NCBI RefSeq assembly: GCF_002575655.3 | Contig: NC_053040.3 | Span: 460,708,780 to 460,772,779, forward strand | Length of the DNA: 64,000 nucleotides | Direction: 5' to 3' | Origin: Aegilops tauschii subsp. strangulata | Lineage: Eukaryota; Streptophyta; Magnoliopsida; Poales; Poaceae | Shown: positions 22,601-35,172 of the stretch, one piece after another | Layout: each line of letters begins with the position of its first letter | How positions within the stretch are numbered: the first letter of the stretch is position 1 | Notes under the pieces: generated by a model | What the model was told of the DNA's origin: nothing | The model's database searches: none | The model's input: only the letters and a program-made list of their open reading frames with translations | Translations under genes and position numbers: made by a program

Positions 22601-25465
22601 GATGCCTTCATTTTCTTGTCCGTTGAGGATCCTCAACAGGTAAGAATAAGTTCCACCGCCGGTCTGAAACTCGTCCCAACTGGGCAAGGGATTCTCTCAC
22701 TACCTTCTAATTAAGTGAGTAGTCAACATCTTCAGGGCCCTTTACTCTGCTGTCTTTCTACTTCAAGCAAGGAGATGATTTATATGCATCTAAACAAGTA
22801 GTTGTCGCTGCACTGCTATAACAATCAATGTACATGCATAGCTCTAAGCTCTAGCCTAGTGCACTACACTGCCTCTGTTTGTCAACATGCTGAATATATG
22901 AACCCAGAAAATTTTAGAACTTCTCTGTAAAAATTGGTTGCTAGCTCTGTTTCTCAGCCCCTTCTCATTTGTTTGTTTGATTTGGATGGAGTAGGAGTCA
23001 TCCATGGACGACATCGACGATGAGGTCTTGGTCTTGTATGATGCGTGTGTGGACAGTGTTGGTCTATTCATACGCTAGGGTGTGGCCTGATGAGGTCTTG
23101 GTCTTGTATGATGCGTGTGTGGACAGTGTTGGTCACTTACTAGCTATGGTTCTTTTGCTGCTGGACAGTGTTATTTCAATTTGTACCCCATCTAAGCCGC
23201 TCACTGTTTTCGTTACCTAATTGCTACTGGATGCAGAAAAATGTGTAAGCTTTATATGCCAAAAGGTTATGCATTTACTCATGAAGCATTTCTTGCAAAT
23301 GGAAGATTTTGGTGTCCATGATTAGTGACGATCCTCAAGTAGGATGAATCTTTAGTTTTGATGGGTCTCAGATTTACTTTTGTTAAGTTGTGATGATATA
23401 GTGCTTAATCTGAGCATGTTCCACGTAATGCAATGGACTGTTCCAAGGGCTGGGCGCTGCTGCAAGGCCCATCTTTATCTTTGCTCTTGCGCATGATGGA
23501 TGGTCAAGGACTAGTTAAGTAGGTCATTTTGCGACCAAATGAATGGTCTTCCTGTTTGGTATCTCTAAATGATGATTACATATTAGCGTGTTCTTCAGTT
23601 TGGGATATACATTTATGTGTAATAGTGAATTATGTCTTGGAAGGCATGTTACTTATTTCCTGTTGATTCATTGGACATCGCATGACAATCTCTAATAAGG
23701 TTGTATTTACTGATCAATCATTTCTTGCACGATTTTGTTGTTGATGATTAGTGTTGAACCTCATATGTCCTCTGCAATTCATTTCCATTATAATCTTACT
23801 CATACAATATTCACACCATGTAATTCTGGAAATATATGCTCATATCTAATTCTGCATAAAAAATGACAGTATTGACATGTTATAAATAGTTTGTTTGTAT
23901 TTCTGTTTATTTTGTTACATTTTGCAGGGATAAAGTGAAGAAAAAGAAGAAAAGATTACTAGAAGATTAGTTTTGGGATTTTCTTTTATTTCCTTGTAAT
24001 TTTCCTTTTATTGGATACTTGTAAAGACATTGTAATATTCTTACTATAATAAAAAATATGATTCTATTTCATTTTTTGTTTTTAAATTATTTTCCTTATA
24101 GGTTGTTTTCTGTAAATTTGGATTTTTTTTGTTTTCCAAATACATTACTAGTGACGCATCATCAACTAGTGCGCCATTAGTAAGCCAGAGCACATGGGTA
24201 AATATGGCCCCCTGGGAGGCATACTAATGGCGCATTGTGGGATATACTAATGGCGCACTGCGTGATGCGTCATTAGTATACCAGATACTAATGGCGCACC
24301 AGTGGTGCACCATTAGTATTTAATACTAGTGGCGTGGTACTAGTGGCGCACCAGTAGTGCGCCATTAGTAGGCAAAACTGGTGCGCCACTAGTAGGCCTT
24401 TTCCTAGTAGTGCAAGATGAAGGTGTTGCCGGTCTAGCACTTGTGTCAACCAACTCCTACGACATATTTGACTCACCAAATGAAGGAATTGGAAGATGCT
24501 TCATGGCTAAAGGCCCAAAGGTATCACACCCCGAGTATGTTGATTTCAATAGTGATGAAGATGATTTGCTAGGAGATGATGATTTACTTGTTGACAACTC
24601 TAGTTATGAAAACTATGACGAACTTGCTATTAATCATGCTAATCATGATAAAACAAATGACGATGATAAGAAGGAGATTGAGCGTCTAACTAAAGAACTA
24701 AACACTCTTAAGTTAGCTCATGAAACTACCTTGGAAGATCATCGAGAACTTTTAAAGACTCATGACAAGCTACGCTTTGAAAAGCTCAACCTTGAGCAAG
24801 AGCATGAGTTCTTAAAGGCAATCAATAATGATCTCCGCAAGAAAAGTTCTTCTTACATTGCCAAGTGTTTACTCTTGTCTACTTACATGCCACAAGTTAA
24901 ATCTAGCAACAAGAACAAGAAAGATTCTTCTTCTAGTAGTAACAGTAATTATGCTAAAACCAATGTTGTTGCTTCTAGTAGTTCTCTTGATTCCACTAAT
25001 GATTCTCTTAGCCAAGTTACACTTGAGCAAGAAAATATCTTATCGAAGGGAATTATAGAGAAAGGTATTTACAAGAGCCTTGCCGGAAGTAAGCAATTTG
25101 AAGAGATTGTACGCAAGCAAGGAAGACACCGGAAGAATCAAGGTGTTGGTTTTGAACGAAAGTTCAACGCCAATAGAGTTGAGTGGGAAGAAGATCAATA
25201 CCCCAAGACGAAGTTTGTTCCACAACAAGAGAAGTATGATCCTACTTCTTTCCAAGGAACACAAGCTCAAGATGATCTTCCACCACTAGACCACAAGCAA
25301 AAGGGCAAGGACAAGCTTCAAGAGGAGATTGATGCATTTGAAGAAGCCCCTAAGGCATTGGTCAAGTGGGTTCCCAAGACTACATCAAGTTTTACTTCAT
25401 CAAGTACGACTACAACTCCAAGGATTCCCATCAAGATGGTGTGGATCCCGAAGAAGAAGAACTAG
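19609..25465 (+). CDS. Copia-2 Gag, split by a CACTA element but otherwise open
   Basis: ATG at 19609, 72 bp after the primer site. Residues 1-368 are encoded by 19609-20712: a UBN2-type capsid region (FDGTNFASWKHKM near the start) followed by an Arg/Ser-rich basic tail with a degenerate Cys-His knuckle (CGHYSNEC). After the CACTA and its CAA duplication the same frame resumes at 24416 and runs to TAG at 25463-25465: an acidic stretch, a coiled coil of about 90 residues (KKEIERLTKELNTLKLAHE) and a basic Pro/Thr/Ser tail ending in KKKN. The two parts total 717 codons with no internal stop, so Gag was intact when the CACTA arrived. Gag packages the element's RNA. No protease or polymerase follows. 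Confidence 0.8.
20745..21195. repeat. CACTA left subterminal hairpin array
   Basis: Eight inverted pairs of TAATGGCGCACC and GGTGCGCCATTA with loops of about 6-9 bp, for example 20790-20821 and 20953-20984. Spacers between pairs are short A/T runs. Arms vary at one or two bases. Confidence 0.85.
21402..23970 (+). other. Gene-like cargo of the CACTA element
   Basis: A plus-strand gene shape without a recognised product: a GC- and CT-rich leader (21195-21400); an ATG at 21405 opening a 69-codon Ala/Pro/Ser-rich frame; intron-like AT-rich DNA; an exon-like block at 22369-22533 (Val-Val-Asn, Trp-Ala-Asn, ending SSG before GTAAGC); and a last exon at about 23929-23970, after TTTTGCAG, that codes a Lys run and LLED before TAG. 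It is followed by a T-rich 3' end and AATAAA-like signals near 24045. It may be a captured host gene or the remains of the element's own accessory gene. I cannot assign a family. Confidence 0.4.
23019..23133 (+). repeat. 45-bp direct repeat, period 70, in the CACTA interior
   Basis: The block GATGAGGTCTTGGTCTTG... (45 bp) at 23019-23063 recurs at 23089-23133 without mismatch. The pair looks like a recent local duplication. It may sit in an exon, but the frame is not clear. Confidence 0.9.
24148..24385. repeat. CACTA right subterminal hairpin array
   Basis: About four more degenerate pairs of the TAATGGCGCACC repeat in both orientations, before the right terminal inverted repeat at about 24393-24412. 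Confidence 0.8.
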
Positions 25466-26335
25466 AGAGTTCTTGAGGGTGACTCCGCCAACATACTTCA
25501 CTCATATCATTTTGGTGAGGACAAGTGCAAACAACTTCCATATCTTGCACTAGTTCAAGGAGTCACAAACACTCTTGTTGGTAAGACAAGGGACAAGGTA
25601 ACCTAATGCTTTCATGGACATCATCCTATCTGAACATCACTCTATGTCTATGGATATCCTTGTTTGTTCCTTGTGGGACTAACCTGTGTAGGTATTGAAA
25701 GTGCAACTCACTCCAATGAATTGCTCCGAATGATCTACATCAACATTGTGCATCTACATATTCAACACCTACATGAAGTCATCATCGACAAAACCCAAGG
25801 TTAGTTCATCCCTCTTAGGGGGGATATCACATCTAGGGGGAGCTTTGCTCTAATCAATTGAGCTAAAGCAACTCTAACGATGTGAACACAACAATGCTTT
25901 ATGTAAAAGTGGTAACCCCACTTGTGCTTAAACAATGAGTATGACCTATGATCAAATGTTCTCATTTGACTCCTAAGTCAATATAGTCATATATAGATGA
26001 CCTAGTCATCGCCAAACTGCTTGATAGATGCTAGAGTGATTGTGCATGCTTTGACACATATTTCATTTGCCATCTTATTGTGTGAGCATGTTGGATGCAT
26101 ATTTTACTCATTCGAGGACATCCATTTGTTGCTTTGATTGTTTGGCTCTTTCTCTTTTGCCAAATGGAGGGAAAAGAATGCCTAGGGACTCCCTCTAGCT
26201 ATCTATACTTTTCTCGTCTCAAACTCTATTCATGCTACATCACAAAGTTTGATCAAGTCAGATTCGAACAACTCTGTGTGAGGAGCACTCGGAGTCCCTG
26301 ATTCATCATAGACTTAAACTTCCAAAACCTCTTTC
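25466..26335 (+). other. Copia-2 spacer between gag and ORF2
   Basis: No coding potential that I can support. The region where protease, integrase and RT would be expected in an autonomous Copia element holds about 0.9 kb of AT-rich DNA with only short chance frames. Confidence 0.6.
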
Positions 26336-26339
26336 TCCA

Positions 26340-27095
26340 TTTCAGTATGACCGAGTCATCCACTTCGGTCACACCGAGTTCACTAAGTTGATCTAGGTTT
26401 TCAATCTAGGTGCAACCAATTTGATCTTTTTGGTCACACCGAGTTGCAGTAACCGCTTGCGATTCTGCATCTCGGTGCCACCGAGTTGTTCCACTCAGTC
26501 ACACCGACAGGGTCGGGATATATATACCCACAGGTGAGATTTTGGAAATTTCTTCAAACTCCTCAGCCCGCGCGTGTGTCCTGTTCTGCCTCCTCGGGTC
26601 TCCAGACCGTCTCCTCGCCACCAGCGACCTCCCGCCGCTGGTCTCCATCGCCGTCAATGGAAATCTGCTCCGCCGTTGTCGCCGTAGCGAACTCCCGCCG
26701 AACTAGGGTATGGGTTCAACCTTTTGCGCTATTGTTTTACCTCTGATTCAGAGCACATTGTTTTGCCATGATCCTTACCACGTATGCAAACACTCTATCC
26801 ACTGAAAACATCCTTTAGGTTAGATTTGATTTGAAAATTTAGGGTTAGGTCTCCGCCGAACTCATCTCGGACCGACCGAGTTGTAGAAATCGGTCTCACC
26901 GATTTGGCTTAGGCCCTAGCACTTGCGATTTTCGGTCTGACCGAAAATTGCAAATCGGTGTGACCGAGTTCGATTCTTTGTGAAACCCTAGCAATCTCGG
27001 TGCCACCAAACTATGACTCGGTCCAACCAAGTTCACTAGTTTAGGTTCCAAATGTTGCTTCGGTATCACCGAGTTTACAAATCGGTAGCTCCGAA
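26340..27095 (+). promoter_or_regulatory. Internal promoter region of Copia-2 ORF2 with TCGGTNNNACCGA palindromes
   Basis: At least four motif copies (TCGGTCACACCGA, TCGGTGCCACCGA and variants) lie in 26350-26512, just before a TATA box. About six more lie in 26865-27095, within the leader or intron after it. The motif is the one clustered in the LTR promoter. Between the TATA box and ORF2 is a Ser/Pro-coding-like GC-rich leader with a possible intron donor (AG|GTATGG near 26706). Confidence 0.6.
26519..26526 (+). promoter_or_regulatory. Internal TATA box of Copia-2
   Basis: TATATATA in the context GGGATATATATACCC, about 710 bp before the ORF2 start codon. This layout resembles the LTR core promoter. 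Confidence 0.5.
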
Positions 27096-27293
27096 ATGCT
27101 TTCTGTGGAGAAATAAAACTAAGTTTTTAATTCATCTGTTTTGCAAAATCTCTGCACTTTGTGATGCTCATCCACTCTACCTCATCTACATCTATTCACA
27201 GGGTCTGCTGTCAGTAGGTTTGCAAAGATGTCTGATCAGAGTGGCAGTTAGAACAGGTCTAAGGAACATGTGCAGCTGAGTGAGGGTTCACAT

Positions 27294-27767
27294 TGAGGGA
27301 GTCCTGGATTAGGGGGTCCTCGGATAGCCGGACTATATACTTTGGCCGGACTGTTGGACTATGAAGATACAAGATTGAAGGCTTCATCCCGTGTCCGGGT
27401 GGGACTCTCCTTTGTGTGGAAGGCGAGCTTGGCGATTCGGATATGTAGATCTCCTCCCTTGTAACCGACTCTGTGTAACCCTAGGCCCCTCCGGATTCTA
27501 TATAAACCGGAGGGTTTAGTCCGTCGGACAAGAACAACAATCATAACCATAGGCTAGCTTCTAGGGTTTAGCCTCTACGATCTCGTGGTAGATCAACTCT
27601 TGTAATACTCATATCATCAAGATCAATCAAGCAGGAAGTAGGGTATTACCTCCATCGAGAGGGCCCGAACCTGGGTAAACATTGTGCCCGCCGCCTCCTA
27701 TTACCATTAGCCTTAGACGCACAGTTCGGGACCCCCTACCCGAGATCCGCCGGTTTTGACACCGACA
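27294..27767 (+). repeat. Gypsy-B 5' LTR
   Basis: 474 bp, TGAGGGAGTCCTGG to TTTTGACACCGACA. TATA box TATATAAA at about 27499-27506. The following primer site (TTGGTGCTTTCATTGAGAG) does not match tRNA-Met; I cannot name the tRNA. Confidence 0.93.
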
Positions 27768-27835
27768 TTGGTGCTTTCATTGAGAGTTCCACTTGTCCAT
27801 CACGATAAAGGCTTGATGGCTCCTTCGATCATCGC

Positions 27836-30800
27836 CAACGATGCGATCCAGGGTGAGGTATTTGTCCCCAGACAGATCTTCGTATTTGGCGGCTTCGTAC
27901 TGCGGGCCAACTCGCTTGGCCATCTGGAGCAGATCGATAGCTACGCCCCTAGCCATCAGGTCAGATTTGGAAGCTTGAACTATACTGCCGACATCCGCGG
28001 AGACTGGATCTTCGACAGATTCGAGTTCATGTCAGGTGCGTCGCACAGTCACGACGAGCATGACTTAGCTCTGCCATCGGTCGGTGTTCGGGAGATCACA
28101 CCTGCGGCTACTCCGGTCATCAATCCGGAGCAGATCGTGCCATCCGAGGATGGGTGGATGGACCCCGCCACGGAGGCCGCACACTCAGCGGCGATAGAGC
28201 CGAATACTGACTTCACCTCCTATGAGACCTGTGTTATCGGACCCTTGGATTCGTCCCCGGCCACAGGCTCCGAACCGCTTGCGTCCATGCCTATCCAATC
28301 TGATTGGGCACCGATCACGGAGTTTACCTCCGCGGATATTTTTTAGCACTCGCCCTTGGGCGACGTGCTAGATTCATTGAGGTCTCTCTCCTTGTCAGGA
28401 GACCCTCGGCTGAACTATGTCCGGCTCGAGTGGGAAGCGGACGACGAAGAAATTCATTCCCCACCCACCACGCACTTAATAGCCACCGTCGACGACTTAA
28501 CCGACATGCTTGATTTCGACTCCGAAGATATCGAAGGTATGGACGACGATGCAGGAGAGGAACCACCGCCCACAGGGCACTGGACAGCCACTTCATCATA
28601 TGATATATACATGGTGGATACACCCAAAGAAAACAGCGACGAGGAACGGAAGGATGCAGCGAAGGATAACCCCCTTGAGAAGCAATCAAAGCGACGACGT
28701 AGGCGCCACTCCTAATCTCGCCTCAGCAAAAACAACGATAACAACGCAAGAAAGAATAATACCCCGGTCGACTCTAAAGGAAACGACAACTACATGGACC
28801 CAACGATGGAGCAGGATGAGCCAGCGGACGGCGAACATAGTACGGAGCCGCTGTCCGATCACGGCGACACCGAGGGTAAAGCTCATCAACCTGTCTCCGG
28901 AGAGGAGAACAGTCCGGACGACGATGCACACATCATCCCGAAAAGGCACTTGGAGCAAGAGAACCTCCATAGAAGGTTTATTGCCACCGCGAGGAGCCTG
29001 AAGAGGCAGAAGCAAAGGCTTAAGGCCGCGCAGAATACGCTCAACAGCAGATGGAACAAAGTGCTTGACACTGAAGAAAAGTACGGTGGCAGTCGCCACA
29101 CAAAGAGCTATCCAAAGCGCAAGCTGCTGCCTGAATTCGACGACGAGGCTTTAGAGCCCATTCAGCCGAAAAATAAAACGGCCGATCAGTCGGATCGACC
29201 ACCCCGTGGCCGCGACAGGGCGGCTAACGACGTCGCACACAAGTCAGCGCACGATTTACGTGAGGACCTGCACAAAAAAGCCGGTATGGCCAGGTCCATC
29301 TACAGATCTAGGAAGTGCGCTCCGGCACAGAATCATGGCCGCCCAAATGACTATACTGACCGAACAGCTCGGAATCAAAACCGAACACTACAACCGTCAG
29401 AAAAATGCCATGACACATCCAAATACAGGGGTGCCGCGCACCCCCTATGCTTCACCGATGAGGTGCTGGATCATGAATTTCCAGAGGGATTCAAACCCGT
29501 GAACATAGAGGCATATGACAGAATGACAGACCCTGGGGTCTGGATTGAGGACTTTATCCTTCACATCCACATGGCTCGCGGAGATGATCTCCATGCCATC
29601 AAATACCTGCCCCTCGAGTTGAAAGGACCAGCTCGACACTGGCTGAAAAGCCTCCCCGAAACTCAATTGGAAGTTGTGAAGAGCTTGAGGATGCTTTTAG
29701 GGCTAATTTTCAAGGGACCTATGTTCGACCTCCGTATGCAGAGGATTTAAGTCACATAATTCAACAACCCGGAGTGTCAGCCCGAAAGCTTTGGAACAGA
29801 TTTCTCATGAAGAAGAATCAAATCATCGACTGCCCGGATGCCGAAGCCTTAGCGGCTTTCAAACACAGTGTCCGGGACGAATGGCTCGCCAGACACCTCG
29901 GCCAGGAAAAACCGAGGACAATGACAGCCCTAACAAGCCTTATGACCCGCTTCTGCGCGGGCGAAGACAGTTGGCTGGCCCGTAGCGGCACCAGCAATCC
30001 AGGCACATCTGGAGTCAGGGATGGCAACGGGAAACCGCGACGCAATAAAAGCAAGCGTCGAAATAATGAAGACAGCCCAGACAACACGGCGGTAAATGCC
30101 GGATTCAGGGGCTCTCGACCCGGTCAACGGAAAAAGCCATTTAAAGGCAATAGAGGTGGACCGTCCAGCCTAAACAAGATTCTAGACAGATTATGTCAGA
30201 TTCATGGCACCTCCGACAAACCTGCAAATCACACCAATAGAGAATGCTGGGTCTTCAAGCAGGCCAGCAAGCTAAACGCCGAACACAAGGGGAGGGAGAC
30301 ACCAAGTGAAGACGAGGATGATCCTCGCCAGCCGAACACTGGGGGACAGAAAAAAATACCCACCAGAGGTCAAAACAGTGAACATGATTTACGCAACTCA
30401 CATACCGAAGAGGGGGCGCAAACGCGCACTCCGAGACGTATACGCCGTGGAACCCGTCACCCCCAAGTTCAACCCTTGGTCGGCCTGCCCGATCACTTTT
30501 GGTCGCAGGGATCACCTGACTAGTATCCGCCACGGAGGATCGGCTGCCTTGGTGCTAGACCCAATAATTGACGGATACCATCTCACCCGAGTCCTTATGG
30601 ACAGCGGCAGTAGTCATAATCTGATATATCAGGACACCGTCCGCAAAATGGGGATAGACCCGACAATAATCAGCCAAAGCAATACTACCTTTAAAGGAGT
30701 AATGCCAGGCCCAGAGGCCCGCTGCACGGGCTCTCTAGTACTAGAGGTTGTATTCGGTTCTCCCGACAACTTCCAAAGCGAAGAATTAACCTTCAACATC

Positions 30801-30989
30801 GCCCCATTCCGAAGCGGCTATCACGCACTACTCGGAAGAACGGCCTTCGCTCGTTTTAATGCAGTACCGCATTACGCTTATCTTAAGCTTAAGATGCCCG
30901 GTCCACGTGGCATCATCATAGTTATTAGAAACATAGAGCGTTCCTCACGTGCGGAGGAATATGTGGCGGCCCTAGCAGCCGAACACTGA
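27836..30989 (+). pseudogene. Gypsy-B Gag-protease
   Basis: An acidic N-terminal region of about 500 residues is followed by a retrotransposon Gag capsid domain (about 29440-29960, e.g. DPGVWIEDFILHIHMARGDD), a basic tail with a Cys/His cluster (CQIHGT...ANHTNRECW), and a retropepsin-like protease (LMDSGSSHNL at about 30595). Defects: in-frame stops at 28344-28346 and 28713-28715, a frameshift at about 29670-29700 and a compensating one at about 30350. The frame ends at 30989 with no RT. The family is that of large Gypsy elements of the Tat type by Gag similarity as I remember it; the lineage is an inference. Confidence 0.8.
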
Positions 30990-32184
30990 ACGACCTCTCC
31001 AACCAGAATAAATGATCGGTCATCAAGACCGCGGACACAGTTAGACGAGTTCGGCGCACCACTAGCTGTAACAGCTCAGATAAACCTGAGAATTGGGTCG
31101 ATGGATATACCCCCATAGGTGGTGCTAGGGGCTTCCCGCATGTAAAAAGGGCTACAGTTCGACTTGACCCTATTTAGATTGTATTTTAATGGTTCATTAA
31201 GAATAACCAATTTTTCACACGAAGACTTTCACCTGGGTTTTTCTCTTTTACAGATGATCATCGTGCTACACCCTTCCAGGATACGGCACACCAGAGACAC
31301 AGGCGCAGACGTGTAGCAGGGCCCCGCTCAAAGGTTTCTTTTTAGATTAAGTCCCTGTGTAAACCTTTTTTACTGTCTCTTGTTGCTTTACACCCTCCGG
31401 ATACTCAACACAACCGAGAGGGATGCTGGCATTATTGGCATTTCGTCACGTCAGACTAATGCACGTACCTGGAAATTCAGGGCTCATTATCAAGGGCGTT
31501 ACTTAGCCCAGTATATGTTGTAATGTCCGAATACCTTAGGGAGTGTTCGGCGTCGCGAGTTTGGCCTTATATGCATCAGCTCCGAAGCATGTCTTTGGTC
31601 AATAGTTGGGTTTGCGCGGCTCCCGTGTTTTGCTACCTTATGTTCCGCTCTATCGGCTAAGGTGGCACCGGGAGAACTACTGCGATTGTGCCCTGGTTCA
31701 TCTGGATGAGCACCTCAGTAGAGAAAGCCGAGAACTGACTGTCATGATAAAGCGTGAGACTGGTCAACCACTTGATGACTCAGCGAAATCTTCGCGATTC
31801 CTCCGCATTAACGAAGGACCGGTTTCCCGGTCATGTATGTACGCGCACCATATTCGGATGAGCGCGGAAGTACCAATGGCTATATAGTAGCCCCACCGTC
31901 AAACTCCTATGGCTAAGTGAAAGTGTTAAAGCTATATAGTCTGATTGCCTTGTTCGCCGCGCTATCACCTCCTTAATGGACCAAGACGTTGGATCAAGTG
32001 TGAATACGCGCTTTTCTGAACACCCCCGCATTATATGTGTGGGGGCTGAAGCCGACGACTACAAACTTTCAGGTTATATACATACATAAACGGCCGCACA
32101 GGAGGCATCATAATACTTTCAGGCAAAAGTATAAACACACCCTTTATAATCCAAATAGCATTGTTTTTACAATTGGGATACATG
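30990..32184. other. Gypsy-B non-coding centre
   Basis: About 1.2 kb between protease and the end of the antisense gene. No RT, RNase H or integrase motif is visible in any frame. It has the look of untranslated filler common in non-autonomous large elements. Confidence 0.6.
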
Positions 32185-35172
32185 TCACTCGAACATGATA
32201 CTCTTCGAGCACCGAGCCTCTGTTAAACGAGCGCCTTCTAGGACTTCTTCAAAATAGTGCTCGACCGAGACCTGGCCTATGGCCGGACCCCGGGTTGCAA
32301 TAGTGGTGGCCTCCATTTCTGCCCAGTATGTCTTAACACGTGCAAGAGCCATCCGCGCACCCTCTATGCACGCCGACCTCTTTACAGCGTCGATATGTGG
32401 CACAACACCAAGGAATCGTTGCACTAAACCAAAATAACTATTTGGCCTTGGTCCCTTTGGCCAAAGATGATCCACGACAGACCTCATGGCAAGTCCTGAC
32501 AACCTATGGAGCTCGGCCCACTCGGCCATTTGTTCATTTAACAACAGTGGACGCGTTGGAGCACTGAACTGCGACCAGAACAACCTTTCCACTTCATGAT
32601 CTTTCTGATCTTTGAAAAACTCAGTCGCATCAGCAGCACTCATTGCCAAGTCCAAGTACGCGTCTGCAGCACTCCATAGTTGATCTAGAGGGGCATACTT
32701 CGGATCTCCGAACTTCGTCCGCAACAAAAAGGGCTTCCCAGCCGTGATATCTCCGGGTTGACGGAGCTCCTCCTTTGCCGCTGTGACTTTAGAGCGGGTT
32801 TCCTTGGCTGCTTCCATGGCTTTCTTCAGGTCAGCCGCTTTCGCTTGGCTTTCCTGTTCAAGAAGCTCATATCGGCTGACAGCATCTTTCAGCTCAACAG
32901 CCATATTGGTTATTTTATCTTCGCTCTGGCGATGAGCAGCCTGTTCGGCTCTTAAATCTTCGGCCGCCTTTAGGGAGGCCGCATCACTTCTTCTGGCTTG
33001 TTCCTTGGCTCGGGCAAGTTCCGCCCGAAGGGTCTCCACGGCGGCAGCTCCATCTGCAGTCACAGCATATTATAGATACTAGCATCATGCTCCTCTTAAT
33101 ATTTGTTGACCACCCAAAAATACATACCCTGTGCCTCGTCAGGCCGCTTGTTCACAAGCGCGATGTCGGCATCTGCCGCGTCAAGCTGCCGCCTCAGTTC
33201 GGCAAACTCAGCAGTCCGGTCAGCCACCGGACCCTCAGCCGCCTGCACATGAAAGCAGCGCGATCATTACTTGGGACTATGATCCTCTGTTTTCCGCCTC
33301 TGGACAGCAACTAGAGTCTCAGGGGCTACTATCTGTATAGCACACCTAGCGTGTGCGTTACCGTCAAAAAATATATATTACTTTGCGTACCTCAAAGCCT
33401 CTTAGCAGGCTCGTAAAAGCTTCATGCAACCCACTTTTGGCAGATGAAATCCTCTCAACCACCGTACCCATTAAAGTATGATGCGCCTCTGAGATAGCCG
33501 CTTGCTCCAGAAGACCCATCAGTGCGTCCGGTTGTGCACCGGACAGTCCCAGACTCTTTCTGTTGCTCTCCTTAGGAGCCGAATACTCCGGACTTCGGGT
33601 GGCCGAAGGGTTACCTTCTGGCCTTGGCGGATCAGGAGAAATCCTCCATGACGACACCTCAGGGTCGTCCGCCCCATGAGGCGGGGAGACAGGGGGAGGC
33701 GTTTCGCTCTCCATCATCTCCGGAAGAAGATCCCTCGAAGAAGAACTTTGTCAAGAAGGGCTACGAGCCAGACTGTAAGATAGATGTCTCGGTTATTGTC
33801 CTTGGAGATAAAGCATGATATATTTACCAAAGTACTCTTGTTCACTTACAGCTCGGTGGAGGGCTGGCCCCCTTGCGGGCGCTGTGCGGTAAGGACGCCC
33901 TCCGGGGCAGGGCCCCCTGGCGAAGGTTTCTTCCCTCGTTTGGAAACCTTCATTTCCAAGTATTCAGAGGCGGTCCTTTTCCTTCCTTGGGGAGACGGGA
34001 TTCTAGATTCTTCTCCCCGATTATCCTCCTTCGCGGAGACACTAATTCCCCCGGTTTGGATGTGTAATGTGTGAAGCCTGCTTTCGGCTTCTTTATTCCT
34101 CCCTTTATCTTCCCCTAATGGCACTTGATAAGGTGCGTGCTCAAGCATCCTGGCTAGTACATGATCCGGTGAGCCTTCGGGAAGGGGGGGCGAACACCTG
34201 ATCCTCTCCGCCTTTCTTATCCAGTCCTGGCCAAGAGCGATTTTTTCAGGATGATGTTGTGACAAATAAAAAGACAGCATGTTTGGCCACAGAATTACTT
34301 ACGTGGGTATCTAGACGGTTGCAGTTGAGACCCGCATCCTCGGTGGTGTCCGGACACTTTATTCGTGATTCGAAGAACAATCCATACGTCTCTTCGAGTG
34401 TCACACCGAAGAATTGCTGAATAGTTCGCAGTCCTTCCGGGTTGAATTCCCACATACGGAGAGATTGACGTTGGCATGGCAGGACCCGACGAACTAGCAT
34501 AACTTGTATTACCTTTACAAGACTGACTTCCCTCTTGAGGAGATCTCAGATGCGACTTTGCAATGTCAGCACGTCATTAACTAGCCCCCAGTCCAGCCCC
34601 TTGTTGACCCATGACACCAGTTGCGGTGGAGGGCCCGAGCGGAAGGCGGGGGCAGCTGCCCACTTTGTACCTCGGGGAGCTGTGACGTAAAACCACTCCT
34701 GTTGCCATAAGTTGGACACCTCCGGGAAGGAACCCTTTGGCCATAGGGCGTCAGCGCCTTTGCTTATTATGGCACCTCCGCATTTTGCATGTCGCCCATC
34801 GATCGTCTTCGGCTTCACATTGAAGGTCTTGCGCCATAAGCCGAAGTGTGGGGTGATGCGGAGGAAGGCCTCACACACGATGATAAACGACGAGATGTGA
34901 AGGATGGAATGTGGAGCTAGATCGTGGAAATCGAGCCCGTAATAGAACATAAGCCCTCTAACAAAGGGATCAAGACTAAAGCCTAGCCCTCGGAGGAAGT
35001 GGGAAACAAATACGACACTCTCGTTGGGTTTGAGAGTGGGGATGACCTGCCCTTGAGCAGGCAGCCTGTGCGGGATTTCGGCGGTCAGATACCAGGCTTC
35101 CCTTAGCTTCTCGATGTCCTCCTCTGTGGCAGAGGAGGCCATCCACTGACCTTGAAGGTTGGATCCGGACAT
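32185..35172 (-). pseudogene. Gypsy-B antisense gene: Transposase_28-domain / coiled-coil protein
   Basis: Opposite in strand to gag. Exon 1 (35172-34303) encodes the Transposase_28 region (e.g. LRGLGFSLDPFVRGLMFYYG) and reads into a TGA at 34546-34548, probably CGA in origin, with the same frame open beyond it. Further exons end and start at usable splice sites: about 34235-33850 (basic, Pro-rich), about 33765-33388 (Ser/Pro-rich), about 33245-33130, and about 33058-32185 (Ala/Glu/Lys coiled coil, then a globular end with LWPKGPRPNSYFGLVQRFLG). The exon layout and domain order match the Gypsy-A antisense gene, so the two are related. Function unknown. One nonsense codon is certain. Confidence 0.75.

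Larger units (their letters stand above)
20713..24412. mobile_element. Non-autonomous CACTA (En/Spm-like) DNA transposon
   Basis: 3,700 bp, ends CACTACTACAAAA and ...TTTTCCTAGTAGTG (inverted), with a 3-bp CAA duplication at 20710-20712 and 24413-24415. Both ends carry arrays of TAATGGCGCACC and its complement, the subterminal repeats to which a CACTA transposase would bind. No transposase gene (TNPA/TNPD type) is present, so movement depends on a partner element. Inside is gene-like sequence. It landed in the Copia-2 gag gene. Confidence 0.92.
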
